From Ruminococcus sp. (GTDB lineage: Bacteria > Bacillota > Clostridia > Oscillospirales > Ruminococcaceae): a stretch of DNA of 55,503 bases. Positions 47,761 to 55,503 of the stretch are shown one piece after another; the stretch's first letter is position 1, and each line of letters opens with the position of its first letter. The stretch spans positions 1 through 55,503 of the forward strand of contig JAMPDU010000003.1 in NCBI GenBank assembly GCA_023665505.1. The letters are read 5' to 3'. A program made the translations under genes and the position numbers. The notes beneath the pieces are model-generated. The model saw only the letters and a list, made by a program, of their open reading frames with translations. It was not told where the DNA came from and did not search any database.

Positions 47761-47994
47761 TTAAAAATAAAACACATCTTCAAATTTTTTGTCAAGAACA
47801 ATGCAGATAACAAGCGCAAGTTTCGCCGTGGGCGCAAAATGCCCCGTTTCTATTGAGCTTATGGTTTACCGAGAAACATTTGCCTTTTCCGCAAGCTGTT
47901 TTTGAGAAAGTCCCATTTCCTTGCGAATTTCTTTAAGTCGGTTTTTTAGAGTAAGATTACATTTCTTGATTGTTTCCAAATTATCCATTTTCAT
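47761..47994 (-). pseudogene. XRE-family regulator broken by an in-frame stop
   Basis: ATG 47994 overlaps the relaxase stop (ATGA). The conceptual product is 77 residues: MKMDNLETIKKCNLTLKNRL, KEIRKEMGLSQKQLAEKANV, SR-stop-TISSIETGHFAPT, and a tail ending DKKFEDVFYF. Codon 43 is TAA (47866-47868), where related regulators have CAA (Gln, as in SRQTIS). A single C-to-T change destroys the recognition helix. The frame is otherwise intact, so the mutation looks recent; suppression cannot be excluded. Confidence 0.85.
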
Positions 47995-49310
47995 CTTGCC
48001 CCTCTGTTATGATTTTCTTCCTGCCGTTCCTGTTCGGCTTGCTGCTCCTGCTGTTCCGCTTCAAGCTGCCGCTGATATTCCTCGTAAGGATTATTTTCAA
48101 TGTCCCGTTTGTACACTTTAAAAAGTTCCGCAACATAATTCCGCTCCTCTTTTTGTTTTTCAAGCGTAACATCAATATCGGCAAGCTCGCTTTTCAGCTT
48201 TTCAACATTTTGCCGCCGCTGTTCAATATCGTCGGAATTGCCGATACTCATTTTTTCTATATATGATACTTTTTTATATTCCTCCTTTTCGGCAGCCGCA
48301 TTCAAACGGTTTTCCAACTCATCGGCAGAAGTTATGTTATTCTCCGTCAGAAAATTTAACAGCTCCGTGCTTTTCCTCAAATCCGAGTATGTTGCCCGTT
48401 TCGGCTTTTTTGTAAAAACGGCTATCTGCATTTGCCGCATACAAAACGCATATTCACGCTGAACTCCCGAATAACTCTGAATAGCCGTCAAGCTGATTTC
48501 CCGCTCCTTGTGCAAAATCCGATATTGCAAATCGTCAACGGAATACCCGTCACCTAACCTAAAACTGCGTATCGCGTTTTTCTGCTTCGGAGCTTTCACG
48601 GAAAGATACTTGCCCGACCTCACCGTGTAACCTTGCTCTTTCATCTTGTCCGCCAAGTCGGAAACACTTTGAACGTCCTCCCGCAAAATCAATTTGTCAA
48701 TATCGGCGGCAAGCTGATTTTTCCAAGACACGCCGTTTTGTTTTGCAAGCCACTCCGAGTATTTCATAGTATTTTTGTGTTTTGGACTTTCTATAATATG
48801 TAACCCGTGTTCAAGTGCGATTTCATCTGAAATTTTTCTCGCTCGTTTAAGAGTATTCATATTATCAATCCAACGTTTGCCGTTAAGGTCATACGGACAC
48901 ACCGCAAAATGATTATGGATATGCCCTTTGTCCAAATGAGTAGACACTATAACTTGCATATTTTCCCCGAAAGTTTTCTTTGCCCACTCTATGCCTATTT
49001 TGTGAGCTTCTTCGGGGGAAACATTTTCCTTTGGGTCAAAGGATTGCACATAATGATGTATTCTCACTTTTTCTTTTGATTTTGTTTTTTCATCGGAATT
49101 GAAATTTTGAAAATTTAAATCCGATTTAAAAAATCTTTCTTTTGCATAATATTCAAAACTTCTGCGAAATTCATCATATGCACTTTGGGGATTTACAGAA
49201 CAGTTTAATCCTGTTGCAAATTTCATTTCATCATTCTTTTCACCGTTTAAAATATATTCGATATTTGAAAGCGGCGTGGAGTGAATAGAAATATGCTTTA
49301 TTATTGGCAT
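47991..49310 (-). CDS. Relaxase / mobilization nuclease (MobA/VirD2 family)
   Basis: The 439-residue protein has the relaxase domain in its first 200 residues. The likely catalytic tyrosine is in IEYILNGEKN (about 19), and the metal-binding histidine triad is in HLDKGHIHNHF (about 122-132). The rest is helical with a Gln/Glu-rich end (EAEQQEQQAEQERQEE). It would nick oriT and pilot the strand through the coupling protein. MobC starts where this gene's ATG overlaps it (TAATG). No primase or helicase fusion is present. Confidence 0.92.
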   Translation of the reverse strand: MPIIKHISIHSTPLSNIEYILNGEKNDEMKFATGLNCSVNPQSAYDEFRRSFEYYAKERFFKSDLNFQNFNSDEKTKSKEKVRIHHYVQSFDPKENVSPEEAHKIGIEWAKKTFGENMQVIVSTHLDKGHIHNHFAVCPYDLNGKRWIDNMNTLKRARKISDEIALEHGLHIIESPKHKNTMKYSEWLAKQNGVSWKNQLAADIDKLILREDVQSVSDLADKMKEQGYTVRSGKYLSVKAPKQKNAIRSFRLGDGYSVDDLQYRILHKEREISLTAIQSYSGVQREYAFCMRQMQIAVFTKKPKRATYSDLRKSTELLNFLTENNITSADELENRLNAAAEKEEYKKVSYIEKMSIGNSDDIEQRRQNVEKLKSELADIDVTLEKQKEERNYVAELFKVYKRDIENNPYEEYQRQLEAEQQEQQAEQERQEENHNRGAR

Positions 49311-49645
49311 TACAGCAACACCTCGGGTTCAAGCGGTTCTAACCAGTCCTCAACGATAACACGGAGCTGTTTCATCTCCGAAAGAACGTCCTCCATATCT
49401 TTCTGATAAATACTTCCCGTGCTGTTTGCAACGGCGGCAATCTGATTGAGATTTACTCCGATACGGTTCAACGCCCTATAAACATCGTTCAGCTCTTTCA
49501 AAGGAAAAACTTTTATCGTGCCTTGCACCGCAATTGTGCGAATGTAAGTGCCTGTTCTCATTCCCAGCTCGGCAGAACGGCGGCAAACGATGTCATATTC
49601 GTCTTTATTGAATTTTATTTCCTTGCGAATATTTCTTCTACCCAT
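49310..49645 (-). CDS. mobC: MobC-family relaxosome accessory protein
   Basis: The 111-residue protein follows the MobC pattern: a basic N-terminus (GRRNIRKEIKFNKDEYDIVC), TYIRTIAVQ, then LNRIGVNLNQIAAVANSTGS. MobC helps melt oriT and guides the relaxase. It overlaps the relaxase gene and lies directly beside the candidate oriT. Confidence 0.92.
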   Translation of the reverse strand: MGRRNIRKEIKFNKDEYDIVCRRSAELGMRTGTYIRTIAVQGTIKVFPLKELNDVYRALNRIGVNLNQIAAVANSTGSIYQKDMEDVLSEMKQLRVIVEDWLEPLEPEVLL

Positions 49646-49679
49646 ATAAAAAGTACCTTTCTAAAATACAAAAATTAGG

Positions 49680-49830
49680 GTTCAAGGGAGTTATCCCTTT
49701 CAAAATGTCAAATTGGGACATTTTGGGAAAAAGTACGTACTTTTTCTATGCTTGCTATTCTATACCCGCACATTTTTCGCCCCCTCGCGGCTACCTTGAA
49801 AAACTCCTCAAAAACTCTCAATTTGCACAC
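49680..49830. other. Candidate origin of transfer (oriT)
   Basis: Just upstream of mobC are nested inverted repeats: AAAATGTC/GACATTTT (49702-49709 and 49717-49724), and the 20-base perfect palindrome GAAAAAGTACGTACTTTTTC (49727-49746). A G/C-richer stretch follows (about 49,785-49,800). Placement beside relaxase genes and hairpin content fit an oriT. The nic site was not identified. Confidence 0.6.
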
Positions 49831-49986
49831 ACCCTCACTTCACCAAAAATCTGAAAAATAAAATTTTTCATTTTATGCAGATTTTTCAAAATCGCAAAAA
49901 TTTCAAAAAGTTCAGTTCGGGCAAATTTTCAAATTTTGCAATTTTTGAAAAATTTCAAAAAAGCAGAATTGAAAAAATTGAAAAAA
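49831..49986. other. Very A/T-rich non-coding stretch
   Basis: Mixed poly-A/T runs with short inverted repeats of AAATTTT type; no gene seen. It may aid strand opening near oriT. Confidence 0.5.
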
Positions 49987-50184
49987 TCAGAATTTTTTTC
50001 TTTTTAAACTTTTTGTGTATTCCGCTTTTTCTTTTTCATAACACTTTCGCTGCTTTTCAACATTTTTAAGAATTTTATCCTCTGCTCTTTTTAAAAGCAA
50101 TGCGTAAACGAGTAAAAATAAGGCTGCAAAAAAGATTAACGATAAAATCCAAGCGATTACAACTTCCATAGGCTGCATAAACAC
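49987..50184 (-). CDS. Small membrane protein
   Basis: The start is GTG 50184 (GGAG 6 bases upstream) or ATG 50178. The product of 63-65 residues has one membrane helix (about 8-28, VVIAWILSLIFFAALFLLVY) and a basic coiled tail. It follows the HTH gene at 50186 by 1 base and precedes the oriT region. Function unknown. Confidence 0.65.
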   Translation of the reverse strand: MFMQPMEVVIAWILSLIFFAALFLLVYALLLKRAEDKILKNVEKQRKCYEKEKAEYTKSLKRKKF

Positions 50185-50185
50185 G

Positions 50186-50416
50186 TTACTCTCCCTTTGG
50201 AGTTAATTCCTTAAATTTGTTCACGCTGTCATCAATGGGAATTTCTTTTCCCTTGATATTTTCAAACCATTCGTCAAAGTCCTTGATGAGTACGCGCACC
50301 TTGCTTCCGAGCTTGAAACTGGGAAATTCCCGTTGCACCATTATAATCCGCGCCGAACGTTCGCTTACATTCAGTATTTTTGCAATGTCTTTGTAGTCGT
50401 AAAAATCCTTGTTCAT
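50186..50416 (-). CDS. Excisionase-like helix-turn-helix protein
   Basis: The start ATG 50416 has AAAGGTG at 9 bases; a GTG at 50428 is the longer frame. The 76 residues match the MerR/excisionase-type HTH_17 pattern (FYDYKDIAKILNVSERSARI, FPSFKLGSKVRVLIKDFDEW). Such proteins direct excision or act as repressors; the matching integrase is not in the window. Confidence 0.85.
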   Translation of the reverse strand: MNKDFYDYKDIAKILNVSERSARIIMVQREFPSFKLGSKVRVLIKDFDEWFENIKGKEIPIDDSVNKFKELTPKGE

Positions 50417-50417
50417 A

Positions 50418-50501
50418 TTACTTATCACCTTTCTTTTTTAGTCTTGATTTTGTATATTCGCGGCAAAGCAGTAAAACCGCTGCCGTTATTATCAATGCCA
50501 T
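50418..50501 (-). CDS. 27-residue membrane peptide
   Basis: ATG 50501 has GGAG in good position (GGGAGTAACAA) and overlaps the previous gene's stop. The product MALIITAAVLLLCREYTKSR plus LKKKGDK is one short hydrophobic helix with a basic tail. Confidence 0.5.
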   Translation of the reverse strand: MALIITAAVLLLCREYTKSRLKKKGDK

Positions 50502-51010
50502 TTGTTACTCCCGCCTTTTGTAATTTTATTTATGCTGTTATCAAAGTCTCTGATTATTTTAATTTCCTCGGCAAAGGATTTATGCGCGGGATTTTTTGTG
50601 CAGTACCTTTCAAATAAATTTTTTATTGCTTCTTTGCGTTTCTTTTTAAGCCTTTTATTTTTTGCGGAATTTTTATGTTTCAATATTTCCGCATTGTAAA
50701 TTTCAATTTCTGTTAAGGCGGCGGTAACGTAATTGTAGAAATTTTTGCGAATAATATATTGCAGGAAAGTAAAATACCCGTCATTATCCTGCGAGAACCA
50801 ACTGCCGTTGAACCAGTCCGCAAGATGTTTTTCTTCTTCCGAAATCTCATCGGCAGAAAAAGACGACACAATATCGCTCACAAAATTTTCTATAAGCTGT
50901 TCGGGAGCAAGTCCCTTTTCAGCCGCAAGAAAAGCGAACGCTATTGTATCGTTGTCGGTCAGCTTTGGTTTGAATGTTCTTATTTTTGAAGTGATTTCAT
51001 TATTTTTCAT
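50492..51010 (-). CDS. Mobile-element protein of unknown function
   Basis: The 172-residue protein opens with a DNA-module-like helical part (TDNDTIAFAFLAAEKGLAPE, then ENFVSDIV) known from hypothetical proteins beside relaxase genes of Firmicute elements. A WFNGSWFSQDNDGYFTFLQY segment (about 65-85) follows, with Lys/Arg-rich helices after it. No catalytic motif recognised. RBS AGGA before ATG 51010. Confidence 0.7.
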   Translation of the reverse strand: MKNNEITSKIRTFKPKLTDNDTIAFAFLAAEKGLAPEQLIENFVSDIVSSFSADEISEEEKHLADWFNGSWFSQDNDGYFTFLQYIIRKNFYNYVTAALTEIEIYNAEILKHKNSAKNKRLKKKRKEAIKNLFERYCTKNPAHKSFAEEIKIIRDFDNSINKITKGGSNKWH

Positions 51011-51014
51011 TTTT

Positions 51015-51227
51015 TTAATCGTCCTTTCTGATTTTTAGCTTTCTGCTGTATTCATCGTTACAGCGCATAATGGAATTTTTTAGAACTTTGTACGGTGTAG
51101 TGCCGTTGGCGGTGCAGTATTCTCTGAATACCTCCGCTTCATAGCTGCGGACACGGCAGGAAAAAGAACACATATTTTCTTTGTCCCATTTGCGCGTTTG
51201 TTCGTTTACTTTTTCAGATACCGACAT
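51015..51227 (-). CDS. Small RHH-like regulator, paralogue of the one at 38635
   Basis: The start is ATG 51227 (GTG 51236 is the longer option). The 70 residues share the core FSCRVRSYEAEVFREYC and the same layout as the plus-strand protein at 38,635, with different ends. It probably binds DNA near its own promoter, where a 30-base inverted repeat lies (51256-51285). The rightmost minus-strand gene of the module. Confidence 0.72.
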   Translation of the reverse strand: MSVSEKVNEQTRKWDKENMCSFSCRVRSYEAEVFREYCTANGTTPYKVLKNSIMRCNDEYSRKLKIRKDD

Positions 51228-51255
51228 AGATTTCACCCTTTCATAAAAAAATAAA

Positions 51256-51285
51256 GCACAAAACTACCGGTTGGTAATTTTGTGC
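51256..51285. promoter_or_regulatory. 30-base inverted repeat at the edge of the module
   Basis: Arms GCACAAAACTACC and GGTAATTTTGTGC pair with one mismatch. A T-run follows on the minus strand (TTTATTTTTTT), so it can act as an intrinsic terminator; it can also be an operator or a boundary element. Confidence 0.6.
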
Positions 51286-51341
51286 TTCTTAAATTGCTTG
51301 CTTGATTTTCGTTTTTTCGTTCTTTGCGGTTTGTTCGCTAA

Positions 51342-54300
51342 ATGGTTACACCTATGAGTATAACAAGTGAAAAAAATGGCATAGCATATAACAATAATTT
51401 AAAAACAATTATTTTCCCGGACAATACATCATTTCAAACTATAACTGAAATAAATGATACTATTGAAGAGGAATACCACAACAAATCAGTAGAAACCATA
51501 ATCTTGCCAAATAAAAACGTTGCAATATCTTATCGGGCATTTTCACATTTCGACAATCTTAAAATATTATACATTCCACCTGAGATTAGTGATTTTAGTA
51601 ATTCTCGAATTATTCTTGACTGTCCAAATGTTGTTATTTATTGCCATCCCAATTCGGCGGCAGAAGAATATGCAAAAAATTGTGGATATAAATATAAGTT
51701 AGTAAATACTGCTAAAATTGATAATGGGTATCTTATTTTTCCAACAGAAGTACCTTTAGGTGGTATAAAACATATTTCATTAGAAGTAATTGGTGATACT
51801 GATTTACTATCTAAAAATATTTCTTGGAGTTCAGATGATGAAACAATAAGCATTAAATCTTTCGCACATACAGATAGTGTAGTTGAAGTATCTTTTATTC
51901 CTCAAGAATTAGGTACTCACAGTATAAATTGTTATATAGACAATAATACGTACAAATTTACATTTGATGTTGTTAAAGAAAAAGCAACAGGATTTATAGG
52001 CGAATATGTTTCAACTAAAGCAAATAAAGATGGTGTTTTTCTACCTTCCATAAATAAAAATGATAATCAGTATGCACAAGAATTAAAAAACTGGATAGAA
52101 AAGCTTGGCTATCAAGAATATTTTGAAGATTATTTATCTAAACATACTTATGAAGATATGTTGGATATTGAAATAGCTATGCCGATTAAAGATTCAAGTG
52201 GAAATGATTATTTATGGACAAATACAAGTATTACAGTACGAGATATGATGACATATATAATTTTTATGAACAGTAATAAAGACTACTTAAAAACTATGGA
52301 AAAAGAAATATCAGATACAAATCAATATGCATATCAAGGAAGAATTTACTCATTAAAGTATCAAGATGCATACGAATATTTAATGAACTTATATATCGCA
52401 AATTGCGAACTTGAACGTTCATTAACTGGTAATGAAGAAATGTTAAAATATCTGCAAACCTTAACATATGGCATTGTTTTCGTTAGTAACTTGGATATTA
52501 ATAAAGAGCCTTTCAAAGATATGCAAAAAGGTTATAATTATTTAAAGAAATTTGATAAACTTCAAATTGATGATGTAACTGATACGGAAAATGATATTTG
52601 GGGTTATGTAATTTCCGGAGGAAATGTAAATGAATTATCATATGACGTACAAAAGGATATTACAGAATTGAAGAAAAAATTAGATGATGGTGTTATAATG
52701 GCTAAAGGAATTAAAAAAATAATCAAACTTGGATTAAGTGAAAATGTTGAAACAGAATATGAAGATGTAATGGTTAGTCTTGTTTGGGATAGTTTTTTGC
52801 CTTTATGCTATAATCATTTTGATGACAAATATGTAAGCAAAACATATAAAGATATCGTAAATGGTGTAAAAGAATTTATCGATGTTGGAAAAGCAACTAT
52901 TCCTGCGATGTTAAATGTCTTTCAGAATCCATCTGGTTTTTTAATTGCTATGCCAGCCAAATTATCCGAAAAATATATTTCTGAGGTAAGAGGAATTTTT
53001 GATGAAGCAGAAAAAATGGATATGGGATGGTGTGCTCTTACCTTATACACTTTTTTAGATGATATGGACAAATTGAGTGCCTATTATAATCTTAATGAAT
53101 TAAAAATTAATAGTATTTTAGAGTCAAACTTAAATTTTTCATATAATACTAAAATTGAAAAAGGAATAGCAGATGACTACGAAAGCAAATACTCTTATGG
53201 AGATGGATCTTTTGCTACATTCCCGTCAGACTACAAAATGCTAGTTTTGATTAAAGCAGCTAGTCTTGCAAATCAAATAAAGAATGAGGATACTGAATAT
53301 AAGGCTGAAGAACTATTGCAGCATATATCAGCACAATTAAATCAAGATATAGACGATTTTAATCATTCTCACACATTTTCATCTGAATGGTCACACGATG
53401 AAGATTATCATTGGCATTCAGCAACGTGTATCCATAGTTCTGAAATTGCAGATAAGACAACACATAGTGGTGGTATGGCGACTTGTGCTGAAAAAGCAAA
53501 ATGCGATGTATGTAATGCGGAATATGGGGATTTTGAGAAACACGTTTATGGTGAATGGATTTTAAATGAAACTTCCCATTGGAAAACTTGCAGCGGCTGC
53601 GGCGGAACGACAGCCCCCGAAAACCATTGCGGCGGTACTGCAAGCAGTACCCAAAAAGCAATATGCACGGTTTGCGGTGAGGAATACGGCAGTCTTGCGG
53701 CGCACACCGAGGTTACTGACTTTGCAAAGGCGGCGACTTGTACTTCAACGGGAATTTCCGAGGGAAAGCATTGCTCTGCGTGCGGCGAGGTGCTTATCCC
53801 GCAAACGGTAATACCCGTTTTAAATCACACCGAGGACAGCGGAACGGTTACAAAAATGCCGACATCTTCGGAAACGGGCGAGAGAACCTTTAAATGCGTT
53901 TCCTGCGGAACTGTTTTGCGAACGGAAATTATACCTGTTATCTCCGAGGAGCATATTCATACTTACGGAAACGAGTGGAAATATGACGGCGCAAGCCACT
54001 GGCGCGAATGCGAATGCGGCGAGACTGTTGACACTGCCTCTCACACAGGAACTGCAAGCTGTACCGTAAAAGCGGTATGTACTGTTTGCGGTTTGGAATA
54101 CGGAGATTTACTCCCGCACATATCCGACAGCGGTGCGGTTACAAAAGAACCCACAAGCACGGAAACAGGCATAAAAACGTTTAAATGCGTCAACTGCGGA
54201 ACTGTTATGCGGACAGAGGTTTTACCCGTTATTTCCGAGGAGCATATTCACAATATTGTTGCGGATGAAGCAATCCCCGCGACCTGCATCGCAGCGGGAA

Positions 54301-55325
54301 AGACGGCGGGAACACATTGTTCCCTTTGCGGGGAAGTGCTTACGGCGCAAATGGTAATTCCCGCAGCGGGGCACACAGGCGGTACTGCAAGCTGTACCGT
54401 AAAAGCAATATGTACGGTTTGCGGTGAAGAATACGGCGATTTGATTTCTCACACATCGGACAGCGGCACGGTTACAAAAGAACCCACAAGCACGGAAACA
54501 GGCGAAAAAATATTTAAATGCACCGTTTGCGGAACGGTAATACGCACCGAAACAATTCCGTCAACGGGTGCAGATGTGAATATTCCGTCATATCCGTCAG
54601 CACCGTCACGCCCGTCAAATCCGGTTCAGCCGACAACGCCCGCCGCAAATAAAGAACCCTATATTGAGGGCGATAATTCGCGCACAGGCTGGACGGCGAT
54701 TTCCGAGAAAATATCCAATACCGCTGACGGCGGAACGGTTGCGGTCAATATGAACGGCACAACGGAAATACCGAAAAATATTCTTTCCGAAATATCGGGC
54801 AGAAACATTGACCTTGTTCTTGAAATTGACGGATTTATCTGGACAATAAACGGAACGAGCGTTAAAAACGCCAAAAATGTTGATATGGGCGTTAAGAAAA
54901 ATTCGGGTAAAATACCTAACAGCGCGATAAGAGATTTTACGGGAAGTTCAACAATAACCCTTTCTCTCGCCCATAACGGTGATTTCGGCTTTGCGGCAAC
55001 GCTGACAATCAATTTGGGCAGCGAAAATGACGGACGTTTCGCAAACCTTTACTGCTATGATACGAAAAACAAGTCCTTTGATTTCAGCAATTGCTCGGAA
55101 ATCAAAAACGGCAGAGCAAGCCTTGTTTTCGTTCACGCATCCGAATGGCTGATTTCTATTGACGATTTTCCCGTATACGAGGAGGACGTTTCCTCGGGAG
55201 CTTGCGTGAAAGCCGATGATACTTTAATTGCAGACAAGGAAGAAAAACGCGCGAAATTTACGGTTATGCCGATTTTCGTTCTTACGGCAAGTATTTATAT
55301 ATTCCGCAGGAAAGCAAGAAAATAA
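51342..55325 (+). CDS. Large mosaic surface protein, probably 5'-truncated
   Basis: The 1,327-residue frame begins at ATG 51342 directly after a TAA. It has no signal peptide and no clear ribosome binding site. Residues 1-125 resemble a BspA-like LRR_5 domain (NSAAEEYAKNCGYKYKLV is the usual cap). A mixed alpha/beta region of about 550 residues follows, then Cys-pair repeats (CTVCGEEYG, CSACGEVL and similar) from about 690 to 1,070. A Pro/Ser linker, a beta domain, and a C-terminal membrane helix (FVLTASIYIF) with basic tail end it. The frame is A/T-rich up to about 53,560 and richer in G/C afterwards, with a sharp change inside the Cys-repeat region. It is probably a secreted wall-attached adhesin that lost its N-terminus. 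Confidence 0.8.
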   Translation: MVTPMSITSEKNGIAYNNNLKTIIFPDNTSFQTITEINDTIEEEYHNKSVETIILPNKNVAISYRAFSHFDNLKILYIPPEISDFSNSRIILDCPNVVIYCHPNSAAEEYAKNCGYKYKLVNTAKIDNGYLIFPTEVPLGGIKHISLEVIGDTDLLSKNISWSSDDETISIKSFAHTDSVVEVSFIPQELGTHSINCYIDNNTYKFTFDVVKEKATGFIGEYVSTKANKDGVFLPSINKNDNQYAQELKNWIEKLGYQEYFEDYLSKHTYEDMLDIEIAMPIKDSSGNDYLWTNTSITVRDMMTYIIFMNSNKDYLKTMEKEISDTNQYAYQGRIYSLKYQDAYEYLMNLYIANCELERSLTGNEEMLKYLQTLTYGIVFVSNLDINKEPFKDMQKGYNYLKKFDKLQIDDVTDTENDIWGYVISGGNVNELSYDVQKDITELKKKLDDGVIMAKGIKKIIKLGLSENVETEYEDVMVSLVWDSFLPLCYNHFDDKYVSKTYKDIVNGVKEFIDVGKATIPAMLNVFQNPSGFLIAMPAKLSEKYISEVRGIFDEAEKMDMGWCALTLYTFLDDMDKLSAYYNLNELKINSILESNLNFSYNTKIEKGIADDYESKYSYGDGSFATFPSDYKMLVLIKAASLANQIKNEDTEYKAEELLQHISAQLNQDIDDFNHSHTFSSEWSHDEDYHWHSATCIHSSEIADKTTHSGGMATCAEKAKCDVCNAEYGDFEKHVYGEWILNETSHWKTCSGCGGTTAPENHCGGTASSTQKAICTVCGEEYGSLAAHTEVTDFAKAATCTSTGISEGKHCSACGEVLIPQTVIPVLNHTEDSGTVTKMPTSSETGERTFKCVSCGTVLRTEIIPVISEEHIHTYGNEWKYDGASHWRECECGETVDTASHTGTASCTVKAVCTVCGLEYGDLLPHISDSGAVTKEPTSTETGIKTFKCVNCGTVMRTEVLPVISEEHIHNIVADEAIPATCIAAGKTAGTHCSLCGEVLTAQMVIPAAGHTGGTASCTVKAICTVCGEEYGDLISHTSDSGTVTKEPTSTETGEKIFKCTVCGTVIRTETIPSTGADVNIPSYPSAPSRPSNPVQPTTPAANKEPYIEGDNSRTGWTAISEKISNTADGGTVAVNMNGTTEIPKNILSEISGRNIDLVLEIDGFIWTINGTSVKNAKNVDMGVKKNSGKIPNSAIRDFTGSSTITLSLAHNGDFGFAATLTINLGSENDGRFANLYCYDTKNKSFDFSNCSEIKNGRASLVFVHASEWLISIDDFPVYEEDVSSGACVKADDTLIADKEEKRAKFTVMPIFVLTASIYIFRRKARK

Positions 55326-55339
55326 ATTGAATGTGTATC

Positions 55340-55376
55340 AAAAATCCCGAGATGAAGTTCTCGGGATTTTTATTTT
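55340..55376 (+). terminator. Intrinsic terminator of the surface protein gene
   Basis: AATCCCGAGA and TTCTCGGGATT pair around TGAAG (about 55343-55368), followed by TTTTTATTTT, 18 bases after the stop codon. Confidence 0.9.
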
Positions 55377-55503
55377 CCTGTAATTCACAAATAATTTACA
55401 AAAAGTTTTAGCACGTTCCATATATGAACTGGATATTAACCCAAATACCGTTGAATGTCGTCTATTTTCCCTATTACCCTCTATTCTATGAACATTTTGT
55501 AAA
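55377..55503. other. Non-coding end of the window
   Basis: A/T-rich sequence; I see no gene, promoter or repeat here. Confidence 0.5.

Noticed and set aside
1..55503. Integrase/recombinase, rRNA or tRNA genes
   Set aside because: None recognised on either strand; the integrase of the element, if any, must lie outside.

Overview
The window is a large piece of a conjugative or integrative-conjugative element from a Gram-positive gut-type Firmicute, probably of the Ruminococcus/Oscillospiraceae kind. The reasons are the strong AGGAGG-type ribosome binding sites, the lipoproteins with lipoboxes, the Maff2/PrgI/VirB4/VirD4 transfer gene order of clostridial conjugative elements, and the relaxase/MobC pair. 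Nearly all genes lie on the minus strand. No integrase, rRNA or tRNA was recognised, so at least one end of the element lies outside the window.

Layout from left to right. Positions 1-360 look like a type III toxin-antitoxin locus read leftwards: a consensus promoter, four 40-bp tandem repeats (candidate antitoxin RNA), an intrinsic terminator, and the first 17 codons of a ToxN/AbiQ-like toxin that runs off the edge. Positions 398-20,894 hold a 3,536-residue polyvalent protein (methylase plus helicase plus accessory domains), SSB, small proteins, a DUF3991/Toprim protein, a HAD-type nucleotidase, a GAF-GGDEF diguanylate cyclase, topoisomerase III and unknowns. Positions 20,910-32,305 are the type IV secretion block: a CD1108-like membrane protein, VirB4 with an extra N-terminal stalk, PrgI, a VirB6/TrbL-like protein, a Maff2 pilin-like protein, VirD4 coupling protein and a PcfB/DUF3801-like protein. 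Two lipoproteins follow (32,349-34,578). Positions 34,662-38,444 hold a Cys-rich peptide, ParB, ParA and small proteins. At 38,445-38,634 is a divergent promoter region with repeated operators, facing a small putative repressor and an initiator gene (38,871-40,025) that carries five 23-bp iterons inside its own coding sequence. Positions 40,068-47,353 are accessory genes (two radical-SAM-like proteins, DUF4317, HTH regulators, unknowns), interrupted at 43.8-45.7 kb by four copies of a composite repeat. Positions 47,364-51,227 are the mobilization end: HTH genes (one broken by a stop codon), relaxase, MobC, a probable oriT, an excisionase-like HTH protein and small membrane peptides. Positions 51,342-55,325 (plus strand) hold a mosaic surface protein, probably 5'-truncated, outside the transfer module.

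Two features run through the whole window. One is a 15-bp palindrome (arms TTCCCC/GGGGAA, three-base centre) present in 22 complete copies. Most intergenic copies sit 0-5 bases after a stop codon; six are read in frame inside the giant protein and the topoisomerase. The other is a common C-terminal tail on three neighbouring, otherwise unrelated proteins (DUF3991/Toprim, HAD, diguanylate cyclase), which could be a delivery signal for the conjugation machinery.

Together the genes describe a self-transmissible element. Relaxase/MobC cut oriT, VirD4/VirB4 and partners export the strand, and SSB, topoisomerase III and the polyvalent protein establish it in the recipient. The iteron-bearing initiator and ParAB maintain it, and the toxin-antitoxin locus may stabilise it or defend it against phage.
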